DNA of 64,000 nt from Treponema_I sp045599005 (GCA_045599005.1 JAZRVF010000024.1:50839-114838); one strand, 5' to 3'. Positions 16,926 through 26,206 are shown, counted from the first letter of the stretch. Notes: generated by a model not told the origin, from the letters alone. Made by a program: numbers and translations.

Positions 16926-17357
16926 ATGGCAAAAAAATCTGCTAAACTCAGTATTGTTTATCTGATAGGTGTGGCTCTCGTTATCGTAGGGTTCTGCTGC
17001 CCAGTGTTCGCATTGAATGCAGTAGGCGGGCTTATCAAGTCTTCTTCAAACGGTTTTAACTTCATCAAAACCAGTGACAACGGATTCAGCACTGTAAATA
17101 TCGGTGCCATCCTGATTTTCGCAGGCGCTGTTGCGGGAGCTTTACTCTGTTTCCTCAAAGGTAAGAACATGGGAACTTTCCGTCTGCTGGCTCTTCTGGT
17201 TTCCATTGCCGGCGGTGTCGTCCTTTATATCGCAATGACACAGAATTCATTCTATAAATGGATTGCAGAAGGATTCCTTAACCATGCTTCTTTCGGTTTC
17301 TACATGATTATTGCAGGATGGATTGTAGGTCTTGTAGGCTGGATTCTTAAAAAGTAA
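16926..17357 (+). CDS. Small four-helix membrane protein, unknown
   Basis: A 143-residue protein with four predicted membrane helices (about residues 6-28, 56-76, 84-104 and 117-140) and no other motif. The ATG at 16926 is chosen over an upstream in-frame start because AGGAGGA lies 6 bases before it. It follows the aldo/keto reductase by 46 bases and may be cotranscribed. A bidirectional terminator follows. Confidence 0.75.
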   Translation: MAKKSAKLSIVYLIGVALVIVGFCCPVFALNAVGGLIKSSSNGFNFIKTSDNGFSTVNIGAILIFAGAVAGALLCFLKGKNMGTFRLLALLVSIAGGVVLYIAMTQNSFYKWIAEGFLNHASFGFYMIIAGWIVGLVGWILKK

Positions 17358-17380
17358 TCCAATTAACCGATTGTCTGATA

Positions 17381-17427
17381 AAAAAAAGCCACTCTTCAAA
17401 AACACCTTTGAAAAGTGGCTTTTATTT
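17381..17427. terminator. Bidirectional terminator between membrane protein and ftsH
   Basis: GCCACT-C-TTCAAA and TTTGAA-A-AGTGGC pair with one internal mismatch and are flanked by an A-run and a T-run, so the hairpin works in both directions between convergent genes. Confidence 0.85.
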
Positions 17428-17443
17428 TGCTTTTTTATGTCTG

Positions 17444-19477
17444 TTATTCAGGATCAGCTGCAGTTTCCGCAGTATCTGATTCCTGTTTCCCGGCATCGGT
17501 AACAGCCTGTGCAGCTGCTTCCTCAAGGTGAGCCTGTGCTTTTACAATGTCTTCAAACTCAGCCTCTTCCATAATTTCTTTTTCCAGCAGACGGTTCGCA
17601 ATGTAATCCAGAAGCTGGTGCTTATTGTTCAGGAGTTTCATTACGTAATCATAACGTTCCTGCATCAGGCGGCCCAGTTCTTCATCAATCCAGGTCTGTG
17701 TATTCTCTGAATAATCGCGGACCAGCTGAGGTTCTGCGGCTCCGTAACCGCTACCTCTCTGGGAAAGAACAACATTGCGGAATTTACTGCTCATTCCGTA
17801 GTCTGTAATCATGCGGCGCAGAATGTCAGTTGCACGCTGAAGGTCGTTTCCGGCACCTGTCGAGATCTCTCCGAAGATAATCTGTTCTGCTGCCCGGCCG
17901 CCCAGAAGTACGTCCACTTCGCCCAGCAGCTCTTTTTCAGTGCGGAGATAACGGTCTTCCTCCGGCATCTGCAATGTATAACCAAGTGCCGCAACACCGC
18001 GCGGAACAATACTGATCTTATGAACTTTGTCTGCACCCTCTGTAAAGGCGGCAACAAGAGCATGTCCCGTTTCGTGGAATGCAACAGTTCTGCGTTCCTT
18101 TTCTTTGATGACACGGTTCTTTTTCTGAAGACCTGCCACAGATTTTTCCACAGCTTCATCAAAGTCTTCCATTGTAACCTGTTTGCGGCCCGCACGGACT
18201 GCAAGAAGAGCTGCCTCGTTTACAACATTTGCCAGCTCTGCACCTGCAAAACCGCTTGTTGTACGGGCAATTGCCGCAAGATCCACATCGCTGCCCATCT
18301 TTACGTTTTTGGAGTGAATCTTCAGAATCGCTTCACGTCCTTTAACGTCCGGGCGGTCAACTACAACCTGACGGTCAAAACGTCCCGGGCGGAGAAGTGC
18401 CGGATCCAGTACGTCAGGGCGGTTTGTAGCAGCCAGCAGAATCAAGCCTTTTGAATTGTCAAAACCGTCCATTTCAACCAGCAGCTGGTTCAGTGTCTGT
18501 TCACGTTCGTCATTGCCACCGCTGATGGAATTGATACGGCTTTTTCCGATGGCATCCAGCTCGTCAATAAAAACGATACAGGGGGCTTTGTCACGGGCCT
18601 GCTTGAACAGGTCGCGGACACGGCTTGCACCCACACCTACGAACATCTCAACAAAGTCAGAACCGCTGATCCTGAAAAAGGGAACGCCTGCCTCACCTGC
18701 AACGGCACGTGCAAGCAAAGTCTTTCCAGTTCCCGGAGGTCCTACAAGAAGAACTCCCTTCGGAATTTTACCGCCGATGTCGGTGTATTTTTTCGGTGAT
18801 TTAAGGAAATCTACAACTTCTATCAGTTCTTCTTTTGCTTCATCAACGCCGGCAACGTCAGAAAAACGGGTCTTTACCTGTCCTTCTTCCACAGCCATAG
18901 TGTGGTTGCCGCCGACTCCGAACATGCTTCCTCCCAGTCCGCCTCCCATTTTCTTGAAAATCAGCCGCCAGATCACGATAAAGAATACCAGCGGAATTAC
19001 CCAGGACAGAATGAAATCACGGAGATAACTGCTCTGTTGGACAACAACCTCATAAACAACGCCTTTGCTGTCCATCAGATTCAGAAAATCTTCAGTCAGG
19101 AGAGCACCGGTTCGGTAGATTCCGTTCTGAGAATAATTGGACGAACTGAAAAGTGATGTAGAACTGGAAGTTCCGCTTCCCTGCCCATAAAAATAACTCT
19201 GGGAATAACCGGTAAAATAGGAATCGCTGATTTTAACCTGAACGATTGTTCCGTTTTCAACCAGTTCGCGGAAAGCTGAGAAAGAAATCAGGTCAGAAGA
19301 ACTCCTGTTCATCAGAAAGAAGTTTGCAAGAAGCAAAACTGCTACAACAGCAATAATAATAATCCAGAATGGAATCTTTTTCCTGTTGTTGTTCTTGTTG
19401 TTTCCCGGTTCCGGTGAAAGTTTGAAAAAGTTATAAGGATCGTTTTTATCCGGCCCTTTGTTGTTGTTATCACTCAT
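17444..19477 (-). CDS. ftsH: ATP-dependent zinc metalloprotease FtsH
   Basis: A 677-residue membrane-anchored AAA+ protease for quality control of membrane and regulatory proteins. The Asn/Lys-rich N-terminus leads to TM1 (about 37-57), a periplasmic domain with a Ser/Gly/Tyr-rich insertion (about 85-120), TM2 (about 158-176), Walker A GPPGTGKT, Walker B IVFIDELDAIG, the pore motif FVEMFVGVGASRVRDLF, arginine fingers RPGRFDRQ, and the zinc site HETGH (His468-His472). It ends in an acidic Ala-rich tail. GTGAGG precedes the ATG. Confidence 0.98.
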   Translation of the reverse strand: MSDNNNKGPDKNDPYNFFKLSPEPGNNKNNNRKKIPFWIIIIAVVAVLLLANFFLMNRSSSDLISFSAFRELVENGTIVQVKISDSYFTGYSQSYFYGQGSGTSSSTSLFSSSNYSQNGIYRTGALLTEDFLNLMDSKGVVYEVVVQQSSYLRDFILSWVIPLVFFIVIWRLIFKKMGGGLGGSMFGVGGNHTMAVEEGQVKTRFSDVAGVDEAKEELIEVVDFLKSPKKYTDIGGKIPKGVLLVGPPGTGKTLLARAVAGEAGVPFFRISGSDFVEMFVGVGASRVRDLFKQARDKAPCIVFIDELDAIGKSRINSISGGNDEREQTLNQLLVEMDGFDNSKGLILLAATNRPDVLDPALLRPGRFDRQVVVDRPDVKGREAILKIHSKNVKMGSDVDLAAIARTTSGFAGAELANVVNEAALLAVRAGRKQVTMEDFDEAVEKSVAGLQKKNRVIKEKERRTVAFHETGHALVAAFTEGADKVHKISIVPRGVAALGYTLQMPEEDRYLRTEKELLGEVDVLLGGRAAEQIIFGEISTGAGNDLQRATDILRRMITDYGMSSKFRNVVLSQRGSGYGAAEPQLVRDYSENTQTWIDEELGRLMQERYDYVMKLLNNKHQLLDYIANRLLEKEIMEEAEFEDIVKAQAHLEEAAAQAVTDAGKQESDTAETAADPE

Positions 19478-19493
19478 AAATACCTCACTTTAG

Positions 19494-19522
19494 AATATAA
19501 GAAAATAAAACCGTATAGTCGA
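19494..19522 (-). promoter_or_regulatory. Probable ftsH promoter
   Basis: Minus strand TCGACT (19517-19522), 17 bases, TATATT (19494-19499), 16 bases before the ATG. No heat-shock inverted repeat of the CIRCE type is visible. Confidence 0.5.
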
Positions 19523-19607
19523 GAACTTTTGCTTTACTCTGGTAAAAATCTCATAAAAACATTGATTATATTGATCAGATAATATGGAAGAAAAATGAAA
19601 AAACTCC

Positions 19608-21599
19608 TTACAGATGCTGATCCAGTTCCGCGCTCAGACGCAGGTATTCAGAATTGCCTGAATCAAGAGCAATCAGCTGCTTCAGATAATACTGGGCTTT
19701 GCGATAATCCAGCCGGTTATAATAATACCGGTAAAGCGCAAACAGTGTGTCCTGGTTTCTCGGATTTGCAGTCAGACTTGAACGGAGGTCATTCAGTTCT
19801 TCCGTTGCATCCGGCTGCAGACGGCTTCGCTGATAAAAAAGGGTGCTGCGTTTTTTTGCAGAAGCAGCATTCTGTGCGCCCTGCAGCAGTGAATTGATCA
19901 GTGAAAGTGCCTGGGCTTTTTTGCCTGTTGCAATCAGAAGATTGATGTATGCAAGCTGAACATCCTCATTGTTCGGGTAGGAACTGTATAGTTCATTGAT
20001 TATTGTGTCCGCATCAGAAATCATTCCAAGATTAAGACAGATTGTCGCATGTGTCAGAGTCACAGACATGTATTCGCTGTCTTCTCTGCCGATTTTTTCA
20101 GAGATAATCTGGCTTGATGCGAAGGCCTCATCCCAGTTGGAATCCTGTACCGCCCGGTTCACTTTGAGACGCAGCGCTTTCATGTTGCCGCCGTCTTTTT
20201 CCAGGACCCGCTCAATCAGTGTACCAGCATCAAAGCCTCCGATACGTGCATCTGTTTCCACCGCCAGTTCTGCCGCAAGAAGAAGGACATCCGTGTTTTC
20301 CGGATAAAGCTGAAGGGCTGTCTGCATTGTTGCGGCGGCTGCATTGTTGTTTTTGTTCCATTGAATCTGGACCCGTGCGCGTAGAAGCAGGTAATCAAGT
20401 CCTGTCCTGTCAGTCTTTGCATAGACATCCAGAAGCGATGAGGCTTTCAGGTATTCACCTCTGGAAAAAAGAATCTGTGCACGCATCATGATGTATTTTA
20501 TGTTTTCCGGTTCTGCAAGCAGAATCTGAGCTACATATTGTTCCGCTCCGTCCATGTTTCCTGAATAAAAGGCTGAATCTGCACAGAGTTTCTGAATATC
20601 GGAAGTGCTTTTTTTTCTGAGAAGCTGAAGAGAAAGCGAATATGCGTCAGCGAACTGTTTTTTCTCCATAAGGAGTCCGCAGTATTCATATTGAATCTCA
20701 AAAGTGGTGTCAGATCCTTCATAGGCTTTCCTGATATACTGAAAGGAGTTTTCAATATCCCCGATACGCCGGTAAAGAAGTCCCAGAAGATAATTTGCTA
20801 TTACTGAGTCAGGATTGTCTTTTACTGCAAGGTTCAGCATATACATCGCATCATCGTAGTAATTTGTCTGTGCGGAGGAAGAGCACAGGATGAGCGATGG
20901 CAGAACCTGCCTGAAAAAGTCACCGGATCCGCCGTTGGTGTCATAAATTCCGCGCCGGACTGAATCAACAATGGCAGTGTAGTCAGTCTCCTCCGATTCA
21001 GGAACAGACCATGTAACCGCTTCGGATTTCCATGCATAATTCATGAATGCAGTCACGCTTACCAGAATGTCGATTTCTTCCTGAGTGTAACTGTTTTCCT
21101 GTTTTCGAAGCGTTTCCACAGCACGGCGTATTGATGAAGGAGAACCTGTGCGGGCATCTTTCAGCACTGTTTCGTCAGTTTTACGGACAGTCATCAGAAC
21201 AGTGGAAAGACTTACGGCATGAGTTTCCTGGTTATCAGGTTCCTGTGTCTTAACCGGCTCGGATTCCGCGGAAACAGCGGGCTGTCCATGTTCCGAAGGC
21301 TCCACGTTTTCTTCTGCAGTCTTTTCCTCTTTTTCCGTGCCAGAAACAGCGGGACTTTCTTGAGAATCTGATTTATCAATGGGATCAGTTTTTTTCGCCG
21401 GTGTTTCCTGTGCAGCCGGAGCCGGGATTTTCTTTTCGGGAAGGGAAGCATCTGCCGCAGTTCCGGGCGAAACTTCTGCTTTCTCCATTTCTGCAGAATC
21501 ACTGTCAGGCGGCTTTGATGCACAGCCAGACAGGACCAGCAGCGCGATCAAAGGCAGACAAGCCAGTAAACGGCTAATCGTCTTCGTCGCTGTCGTCAT
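19608..21599 (-). CDS. TPR-repeat lipoprotein
   Basis: A 663-residue exported protein with lipobox LLVLSGCAS (Cys26). Residues about 30-125 form a low-complexity Pro/Glu/Ser/Lys linker; the rest is an array of tetratricopeptide-like helical repeats, for example NPDSVIANYLLGLLYRRIGD. TPR lipoproteins usually scaffold envelope complexes; the partner is unknown. Its start lies inside the end of the upstream membrane-protein gene (26-base overlap), so the two are translationally coupled. Confidence 0.88.
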   Translation of the reverse strand: MTTATKTISRLLACLPLIALLVLSGCASKPPDSDSAEMEKAEVSPGTAADASLPEKKIPAPAAQETPAKKTDPIDKSDSQESPAVSGTEKEEKTAEENVEPSEHGQPAVSAESEPVKTQEPDNQETHAVSLSTVLMTVRKTDETVLKDARTGSPSSIRRAVETLRKQENSYTQEEIDILVSVTAFMNYAWKSEAVTWSVPESEETDYTAIVDSVRRGIYDTNGGSGDFFRQVLPSLILCSSSAQTNYYDDAMYMLNLAVKDNPDSVIANYLLGLLYRRIGDIENSFQYIRKAYEGSDTTFEIQYEYCGLLMEKKQFADAYSLSLQLLRKKSTSDIQKLCADSAFYSGNMDGAEQYVAQILLAEPENIKYIMMRAQILFSRGEYLKASSLLDVYAKTDRTGLDYLLLRARVQIQWNKNNNAAAATMQTALQLYPENTDVLLLAAELAVETDARIGGFDAGTLIERVLEKDGGNMKALRLKVNRAVQDSNWDEAFASSQIISEKIGREDSEYMSVTLTHATICLNLGMISDADTIINELYSSYPNNEDVQLAYINLLIATGKKAQALSLINSLLQGAQNAASAKKRSTLFYQRSRLQPDATEELNDLRSSLTANPRNQDTLFALYRYYYNRLDYRKAQYYLKQLIALDSGNSEYLRLSAELDQHL

Positions 21600-22182
21600 A
21601 AAAACTTACATCTCCAACGGACTGGTTCTTTTTCAGATACTGAAAGACAAACAGCAGAAAAATTCCGATCAGAATCAGAAGGACAGGCCACAGACGTGCG
21701 GCAACTCTTCTGAAGGGAACAGTGATGACATGGGTGGAGAAAAGAAGAAAAACAATGCCCATCAGCACAAATGAGATTGACAGAACAAGAAAACGGAGCG
21801 GAAGCTGTCTCTGTGCGATGACGGCTGATAATGTGAATGAGATACCTACGGCAATGACAATGCAGGGCCAGAGATTTAACAGAGTGAATGAAATCAGATC
21901 TGTGTTTGCGGCAAAAAGGACGATGCTGGTGCAGGTAAGTGAGAAACCTGCGAAAAGGCGCCATGTTGATTTTTCCGGAATGAATCCTCTGTAGAGAGCA
22001 ATCACACCGATTGCCATGGAAAGAACAGTCTGGGCAAGAGCAACCACAGGCACATTATTTGTCTGTAGAAGCAGCAGAAGAAGAATTCCTCCTGAAATAA
22101 GACCTAATCCGATGGCCATCACAAAACTGTAGGATTTTGATTTTTCTGTCTTCTGATCAGAGTTTCTTCTATTATCGTTCAT
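21574..22182 (-). CDS. Membrane protein with LiaF/DUF5668-like helix pairs
   Basis: About 202 residues with roughly six membrane segments and an acidic tail ending DDSDEDD. Repeated patterns such as LWPCIVIAVGISF and LWPVLLILIGIFLLF resemble the paired helices of LiaI/LiaF-type membrane regions; this is a motif resemblance only. Of the two ATGs (22188 and 22182) I choose 22182, because a promoter (TTGTAA, 17 bases, TATTCT) ends exactly 6 bases before it and there is no ribosome-binding site. It is divergent from the lipoprotein gene at 22246. Confidence 0.8.
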   Translation of the reverse strand: MNDNRRNSDQKTEKSKSYSFVMAIGLGLISGGILLLLLLQTNNVPVVALAQTVLSMAIGVIALYRGFIPEKSTWRLFAGFSLTCTSIVLFAANTDLISFTLLNLWPCIVIAVGISFTLSAVIAQRQLPLRFLVLSISFVLMGIVFLLFSTHVITVPFRRVAARLWPVLLILIGIFLLFVFQYLKKNQSVGDVSFYDDSDEDD

Positions 22183-22188
22183 TCTCAT

Positions 22189-22239
22189 AGAATATCACGA
22201 AGAGCAAGTCTTTACAACAACATCAAACACTGATAAAAT
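22189..22239. promoter_or_regulatory. Divergent leaderless promoters with overlapping -35 boxes
   Basis: Leftward: TTGTAA (22212-22217), 17 bases, TATTCT (22189-22194), 6 bases, ATG 22182. Rightward: TTTACA (22211-22216), 17 bases, TAAAAT (22234-22239), 6 bases, ATG 22246. The -35 hexamers overlap by 5 bases. Confidence 0.65.
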
Positions 22240-22245
22240 CGCGCC

Positions 22246-23277
22246 ATGTCCAAAAAAACGCGTATTTTTATCTTTGCCGCGCTTTCAGTTTCATTGCTTT
22301 TTTCATCATGTTCGGTAAAAAAACAGACAGACTCACGAGAACATCTTGTTACATTGCTTCAAGATGAGACGCTTGCAGAAGAGAGCCGTTTTTCCGTGAT
22401 CAACCAGATTGCCCAGAACATGCTCAACAGCAGGGAATATCACGGACTCATTGTTTTTTTGACAAATTACATAAATTCCCATCAGGATGACAGATACAAT
22501 TCTTACTGGCTTCTGATGACTGCCTACAGCTATCAGAAACTGGGCAATGAAGCTGTTGCGGAGCGGTATTTCGAACGTATCATCAAGAATTATGACGATC
22601 TGATTGTAAAGAACAATTCGGTTCATCTTCTGTGTCTGCAGAATCTGATTCAGATTTCAACCAATCCTCAGGACCGGGTTGATTATTTTACACGGCTTCT
22701 GACTGAATACCCGGATGAGGTGAACCGGACTGAGCTTCTTGTCCGCCTTGCCGTGGAATACGAGAAACTCGGTGAATGGACCCAGAGCCTGAAATCTTAT
22801 TCGGATTTTCTTGAACGGAGTGATGCGGCGGAAATCCAGATCGCAGGAATTCCGTCTGCCTACGCAGATGCAAAATATCTGATTGACTTCAACAAGTCTT
22901 CCAAGGACTGGACTTTTGAGACTCTGGATGATCTTGTCGCTTCCGTAAAGCGCGGTATTTCCTGGTATGACTACAACACGCTGGACAAGTACCGTTCAAA
23001 GGTCAATTTCTTTTCTATGTCATGGCGGCAGAGTCAGGACATGGAAAACAGTATCGCAAACTTCTCGATGCGTGACTTCATGCAGGGAAACAGAATCCGC
23101 TACAACGCTGATCTTGACAATTCCACAACACCTAATGAGGCTTACCTCCGCACCTGGGGCTGGAGCAGTTACGTAAATGTCTGGTACCTCTATTTCCGCA
23201 AAGTCAATTTCCCCATTGACCCTGAGATCCACGGACGTTGGGAATGGGCAGGCATTTATTTCGGAGAAAAGCTTTGA
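22246..23277 (+). CDS. TPR-like lipoprotein
   Basis: A 343-residue protein with lipobox LLFSSCSVK (Cys22), followed by helical repeats resembling TPRs (for example WLLMTAYSYQKLGNEAVAER) and a C-terminal part rich in Trp and Tyr with no known motif. It is first in a run with the lytic transglycosylase and OmpA-domain genes, which suggests a peptidoglycan or envelope role. The ATG is 6 bases after TAAAAT, so the mRNA is probably leaderless. Its TGA overlaps the TTG start of the next gene. Confidence 0.85.
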   Translation: MSKKTRIFIFAALSVSLLFSSCSVKKQTDSREHLVTLLQDETLAEESRFSVINQIAQNMLNSREYHGLIVFLTNYINSHQDDRYNSYWLLMTAYSYQKLGNEAVAERYFERIIKNYDDLIVKNNSVHLLCLQNLIQISTNPQDRVDYFTRLLTEYPDEVNRTELLVRLAVEYEKLGEWTQSLKSYSDFLERSDAAEIQIAGIPSAYADAKYLIDFNKSSKDWTFETLDDLVASVKRGISWYDYNTLDKYRSKVNFFSMSWRQSQDMENSIANFSMRDFMQGNRIRYNADLDNSTTPNEAYLRTWGWSSYVNVWYLYFRKVNFPIDPEIHGRWEWAGIYFGEKL

Positions 23278-24431
23278 AAAAAATCCTTCCGCTTCTTTTC
23301 CTGTGTTTTTCCACTGTTTTTCTTTCTGCCCAGACACTTCAGTCTGTCCCGGAATTATCAGAACTTCCTGAGGAACAGTCGGTTCAGCCGGAATCTGTAA
23401 CTGTGGAAGCAGACTCTTCTGGACCTGTCGAAACTGATCTGCCCCCGGAATCCGCCCCCTTTCCGGAAGTCGAATATATCCCCCTTGAAATTGATTTCCC
23501 TTCCCATCAGCTTATAGACAAATATATCTCCGAGTTTTCATCGAACTTCGGTGTTTCCTGGCTTAAAAACATTCTGGACACTGCCCAGGTCTACCGCCCG
23601 TATATCCGTAAGAAACTTGCAGAATACGGAATGCCTCAGTGTCTTGAATTCCTTCCTGTGATTGAATCCAATTTCAATTACAAGGCTGTGTCCAAATCCG
23701 GTGCTGTAGGGCTCTGGCAGTTCATGGAAAACAGCATAGGCGGCTATCTCATGAAGAATGACTGGATTGACCAGCGGAAGGATCCATGGAGTTCAACAGA
23801 TGCAGCCCTTAAAAAACTGAAGGAAAACTACAATTATTTCGGTGACTGGAGCCTTGCTCTTGCTGCGTACAATATGGGACTCGGCGGGCTTTCCCGTCTG
23901 ATGGCGTCCTCCGGCCTGAAAACTTTCTGGCAGCTGGCTGATGCAGGACTGCTCAAGACAGAGACAAAGAATTACGTTCCGAAGTTTCTTGCTGTTGCGG
24001 ATCTTGTCACAAACAGTGCCTGGTACGGAGTTGATCTTCCCGCTTACACTGATGAATACGATTTTGATTTTGCAACTGTTCCTGTTGAACGGCAGGTGGA
24101 TCTTGAAAAACTTGCAGAAGCCACAGGAATCAAATGCGAGACTTTCAGGTTCCTTAACCCGGGACTTCTGTACTCTGTCACTCCCTATGCGCAGCATTAC
24201 GATCTCCGTGTGCTTTCAAGGGATGCCGCCGCTGTCTCCTCTGCTCTCAAAAGTCTGGACGTTTATTCAGCGGATATTTACGTGGTAAAACAGGGAGACA
24301 CTCTGTGGGGAATCTCACGCCGTTACGGAACCACTGTAAATGCCCTCTGTCAGGAAAACAATATCAAAGAAAATGATATTCTGCATATCGGGACAAAACT
24401 TTTTGTGCCGATAAATTCAGTGACAAAGTAA
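23274..24431 (+). CDS. MltD-like lytic transglycosylase with LysM domain
   Basis: About 385 residues. A signal peptide (KKILPLLFLCFSTVFLSAQ) is followed by a Pro/Glu linker and an SLT/GH23 domain with catalytic Glu131 in LPVIESNF, then the family segments SGAVGLWQFM and LAAYNMGLGG. The C-terminus has a LysM peptidoglycan-binding domain (YVVKQGDTLWGISRRYG). The frame is open upstream, but the TTG at 23274 gives the signal peptide the right position, has GGAG 8 bases before it and overlaps the preceding TGA. The enzyme would cleave glycan strands in the periplasm. Confidence 0.92.
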   Translation: MKKILPLLFLCFSTVFLSAQTLQSVPELSELPEEQSVQPESVTVEADSSGPVETDLPPESAPFPEVEYIPLEIDFPSHQLIDKYISEFSSNFGVSWLKNILDTAQVYRPYIRKKLAEYGMPQCLEFLPVIESNFNYKAVSKSGAVGLWQFMENSIGGYLMKNDWIDQRKDPWSSTDAALKKLKENYNYFGDWSLALAAYNMGLGGLSRLMASSGLKTFWQLADAGLLKTETKNYVPKFLAVADLVTNSAWYGVDLPAYTDEYDFDFATVPVERQVDLEKLAEATGIKCETFRFLNPGLLYSVTPYAQHYDLRVLSRDAAAVSSALKSLDVYSADIYVVKQGDTLWGISRRYGTTVNALCQENNIKENDILHIGTKLFVPINSVTK

Positions 24432-24480
24432 TTTCGTGCCATCAGGTCACTTTTTTGCCGGCATTCACAGGGAGTTTTTC

Positions 24481-25824
24481 TTGAATTTCAAAGGTTTTTC
24501 CGTCTGTCTTTTTACACTTCTGTTCTCATCAGCACTGATTTTTTCACAGAACGCCCAGTCATCAAGTATGGTCGACTGGGAAAAACAGCAGTTTCTGTCA
24601 AATGTTTCCCTTGAAAACCTGAACACCTCTCTGCCGCTCCCATCCCTCAGAAGTGGGGCCGCCCGCCGTATCCAGTCTCTCATTCCCTCTCTCCTGAAAG
24701 ATCCTTTTCTTTCTCTCCGTGTAGATTCTTCCAGCACAGTGGCAGACATGGTCCTGCAGAGTTCCATCACACTGGATCAGATTGCATCCGTCATGAGCGG
24801 CGGAAATGCTAAACCGGCGGTTTTTTCTGCGGATCTGGAAACAATCAGTGTGGAGCATTCTTTCAGCCTGAACCAGGTTGGTGCCTTGATGGTGAAACAT
24901 AACACGCCATATTCACCTACATTGCCCATTGAGACCGTCGCATCCAGAAAATACACTGGAATCATTATTGACGCACGTGGAAGTCTTCCCGTTCAGGGCG
25001 AATTTGTTGAAGCCCGCGGAGAGCCGTGCTTTTTCCCGAAAATCTGGGACGAGACAATGGAACTGCTTTACGAACGCAATATGATGAATGCTGATGCGGC
25101 GAGAAAAAGCGGAATTGTCGTCTATTCCTCCAGTGATGACGAAAGTCTTTATCAGGACAGGGTGGGAATTTCTCCTCTCAGAATCTCAGCCCGTAAGATT
25201 TTCGGAACCTTCCGTACCGACCCTGTGATCTCCCGCAATGACGCGCTCCGTATTCTGTCTGTTCCGGAAAACCTTGAGCTTCTGAACCAGGGAAGAATCG
25301 TTATCCTGCTGGATGAGGAGATGCTTTTCCATGCTGTTGGCGCACCGGAGAAGAACCGCTCCTACTACACGGTCTATGATCAGCTGGAACAGTTCCATTA
25401 TGAGCGCAGAATTGATGACGTGAACATTTCCGATGAATCAGACGGAATCCACATCTCCATTGAGGACCTGAATTTCTACCCGGATTCTGCGAAACTTCTT
25501 CCTGAGGAAAATGACAGACTCGCGCTGATCATAAAAAAACTTCTTGATATTGCAGATATTGACGAATACTCCTTCCTTGTTGAAGGACACTGTGCCGCAG
25601 TCGGTAAACCTGATGGCGAGATGCAGCTTTCCTACGAGCGTGCAGAAACGATTGTGGAACTGCTTAAAGCCGGCGGACTGGAAGGATCCGGTTTTGAAGC
25701 CAGAGGTTACGGCGGAACCAAACCCATCGGTGATAACTCTACTGAAGAAGGCCGTGCCAGAAACCGGCGTGTTGAGATTGTGATGCGCCCGAAAGTCACT
25801 TATGTCCAGCGGCAGGGTAACTGA
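24481..25824 (+). CDS. OmpA-family peptidoglycan-binding protein
   Basis: About 447 residues: signal peptide, a middle region of about 300 residues I cannot assign, and a C-terminal OmpA-like domain (about 315-440) with the D-x-L-N-F pattern, VEGHCA and GYGGTKP...NRRVEIVM. The TTG at 24481 is preferred over the GTG at 24436, because GGGAG lies 6 bases before it and the signal peptide then begins properly. It is third in the envelope cluster with the lipoprotein and transglycosylase. The stop codon lies inside the first unit of the tandem repeat that follows. Confidence 0.88.
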   Translation: MNFKGFSVCLFTLLFSSALIFSQNAQSSSMVDWEKQQFLSNVSLENLNTSLPLPSLRSGAARRIQSLIPSLLKDPFLSLRVDSSSTVADMVLQSSITLDQIASVMSGGNAKPAVFSADLETISVEHSFSLNQVGALMVKHNTPYSPTLPIETVASRKYTGIIIDARGSLPVQGEFVEARGEPCFFPKIWDETMELLYERNMMNADAARKSGIVVYSSSDDESLYQDRVGISPLRISARKIFGTFRTDPVISRNDALRILSVPENLELLNQGRIVILLDEEMLFHAVGAPEKNRSYYTVYDQLEQFHYERRIDDVNISDESDGIHISIEDLNFYPDSAKLLPEENDRLALIIKKLLDIADIDEYSFLVEGHCAAVGKPDGEMQLSYERAETIVELLKAGGLEGSGFEARGYGGTKPIGDNSTEEGRARNRRVEIVMRPKVTYVQRQGN

Positions 25825-26024
25825 CAAACCTGTCCGCTTGCGCGAATGAACACTATGACTGACAAACCTGTCATGTTGCGCAGATGAACCCGATTACTGA
25901 CAAAACTCGTCATGTTGCGCAGATAAACCCGGTGTCTGACAAACCGGTAATGTTGCGCGCATGAACAGCCTGTCATGTTGAGCATGAACAACCTGTCATG
26001 TTGAGCGCAGTCGAAACATCTTCC
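25821..26024. repeat. Degenerate tandem repeat, six units
   Basis: Units start near 25821, 25859, 25897, 25936, 25968 and 25991. The first four are 32-39 bp and share CTGACAAACCTGTCATG-TTGCGC; the last two are shortened to a CCTGTCATGTTGAG core, the final one continuing GCGCAGTCGAAACATC. The array starts at the OmpA gene stop codon and fills most of the gap to the sugar-transport promoter. A related core occurs at 52070-52113. Confidence 0.8.
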
Positions 26025-26096
26025 ATAAACTGTCTCAAAAAAAAATCGGAATAGTACAAAAATGATTATCTTTTTCACAAAAAAAGCGAAATTTGT

Positions 26097-26161
26097 TTGA
26101 CAAAATTTAAAAACAGGGATTACACTTTCCTTACGCGTGAGAAATGATCTTCACTGCGTAA
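26097..26161 (+). promoter_or_regulatory. chvE promoter with downstream inverted repeat
   Basis: TTGACA (26097-26102), 18 bases, TACACT (26121-26126). Right after the expected start of transcription, TTACGC-GTGA and TCAC-T-GCGTAA (26131-26161) form an imperfect inverted repeat, a candidate operator or 5' RNA hairpin. Confidence 0.7.
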
Positions 26162-26206
26162 CACACATTTAAATGTTCTGTCTTTCGACGGAACGAGGAG
26201 ATTCAA

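Noticed and set aside
17444..19522. Heat-shock CIRCE element before ftsH
   Set aside because: No TTAGCACTC-type inverted repeat is present in 19478-19607.
25821..26024. Possible CRISPR array
   Set aside because: Units follow each other without unique spacers, lengths shrink from 38 to 23 bp, and no cas genes are near.
25800..26078. Leftward 92-residue reading frame with repeating LRNMT and CAQHDR peptides
   Set aside because: It is simply the tandem DNA repeat read through. It has no ribosome-binding site of quality, and its composition is set by the repeat.
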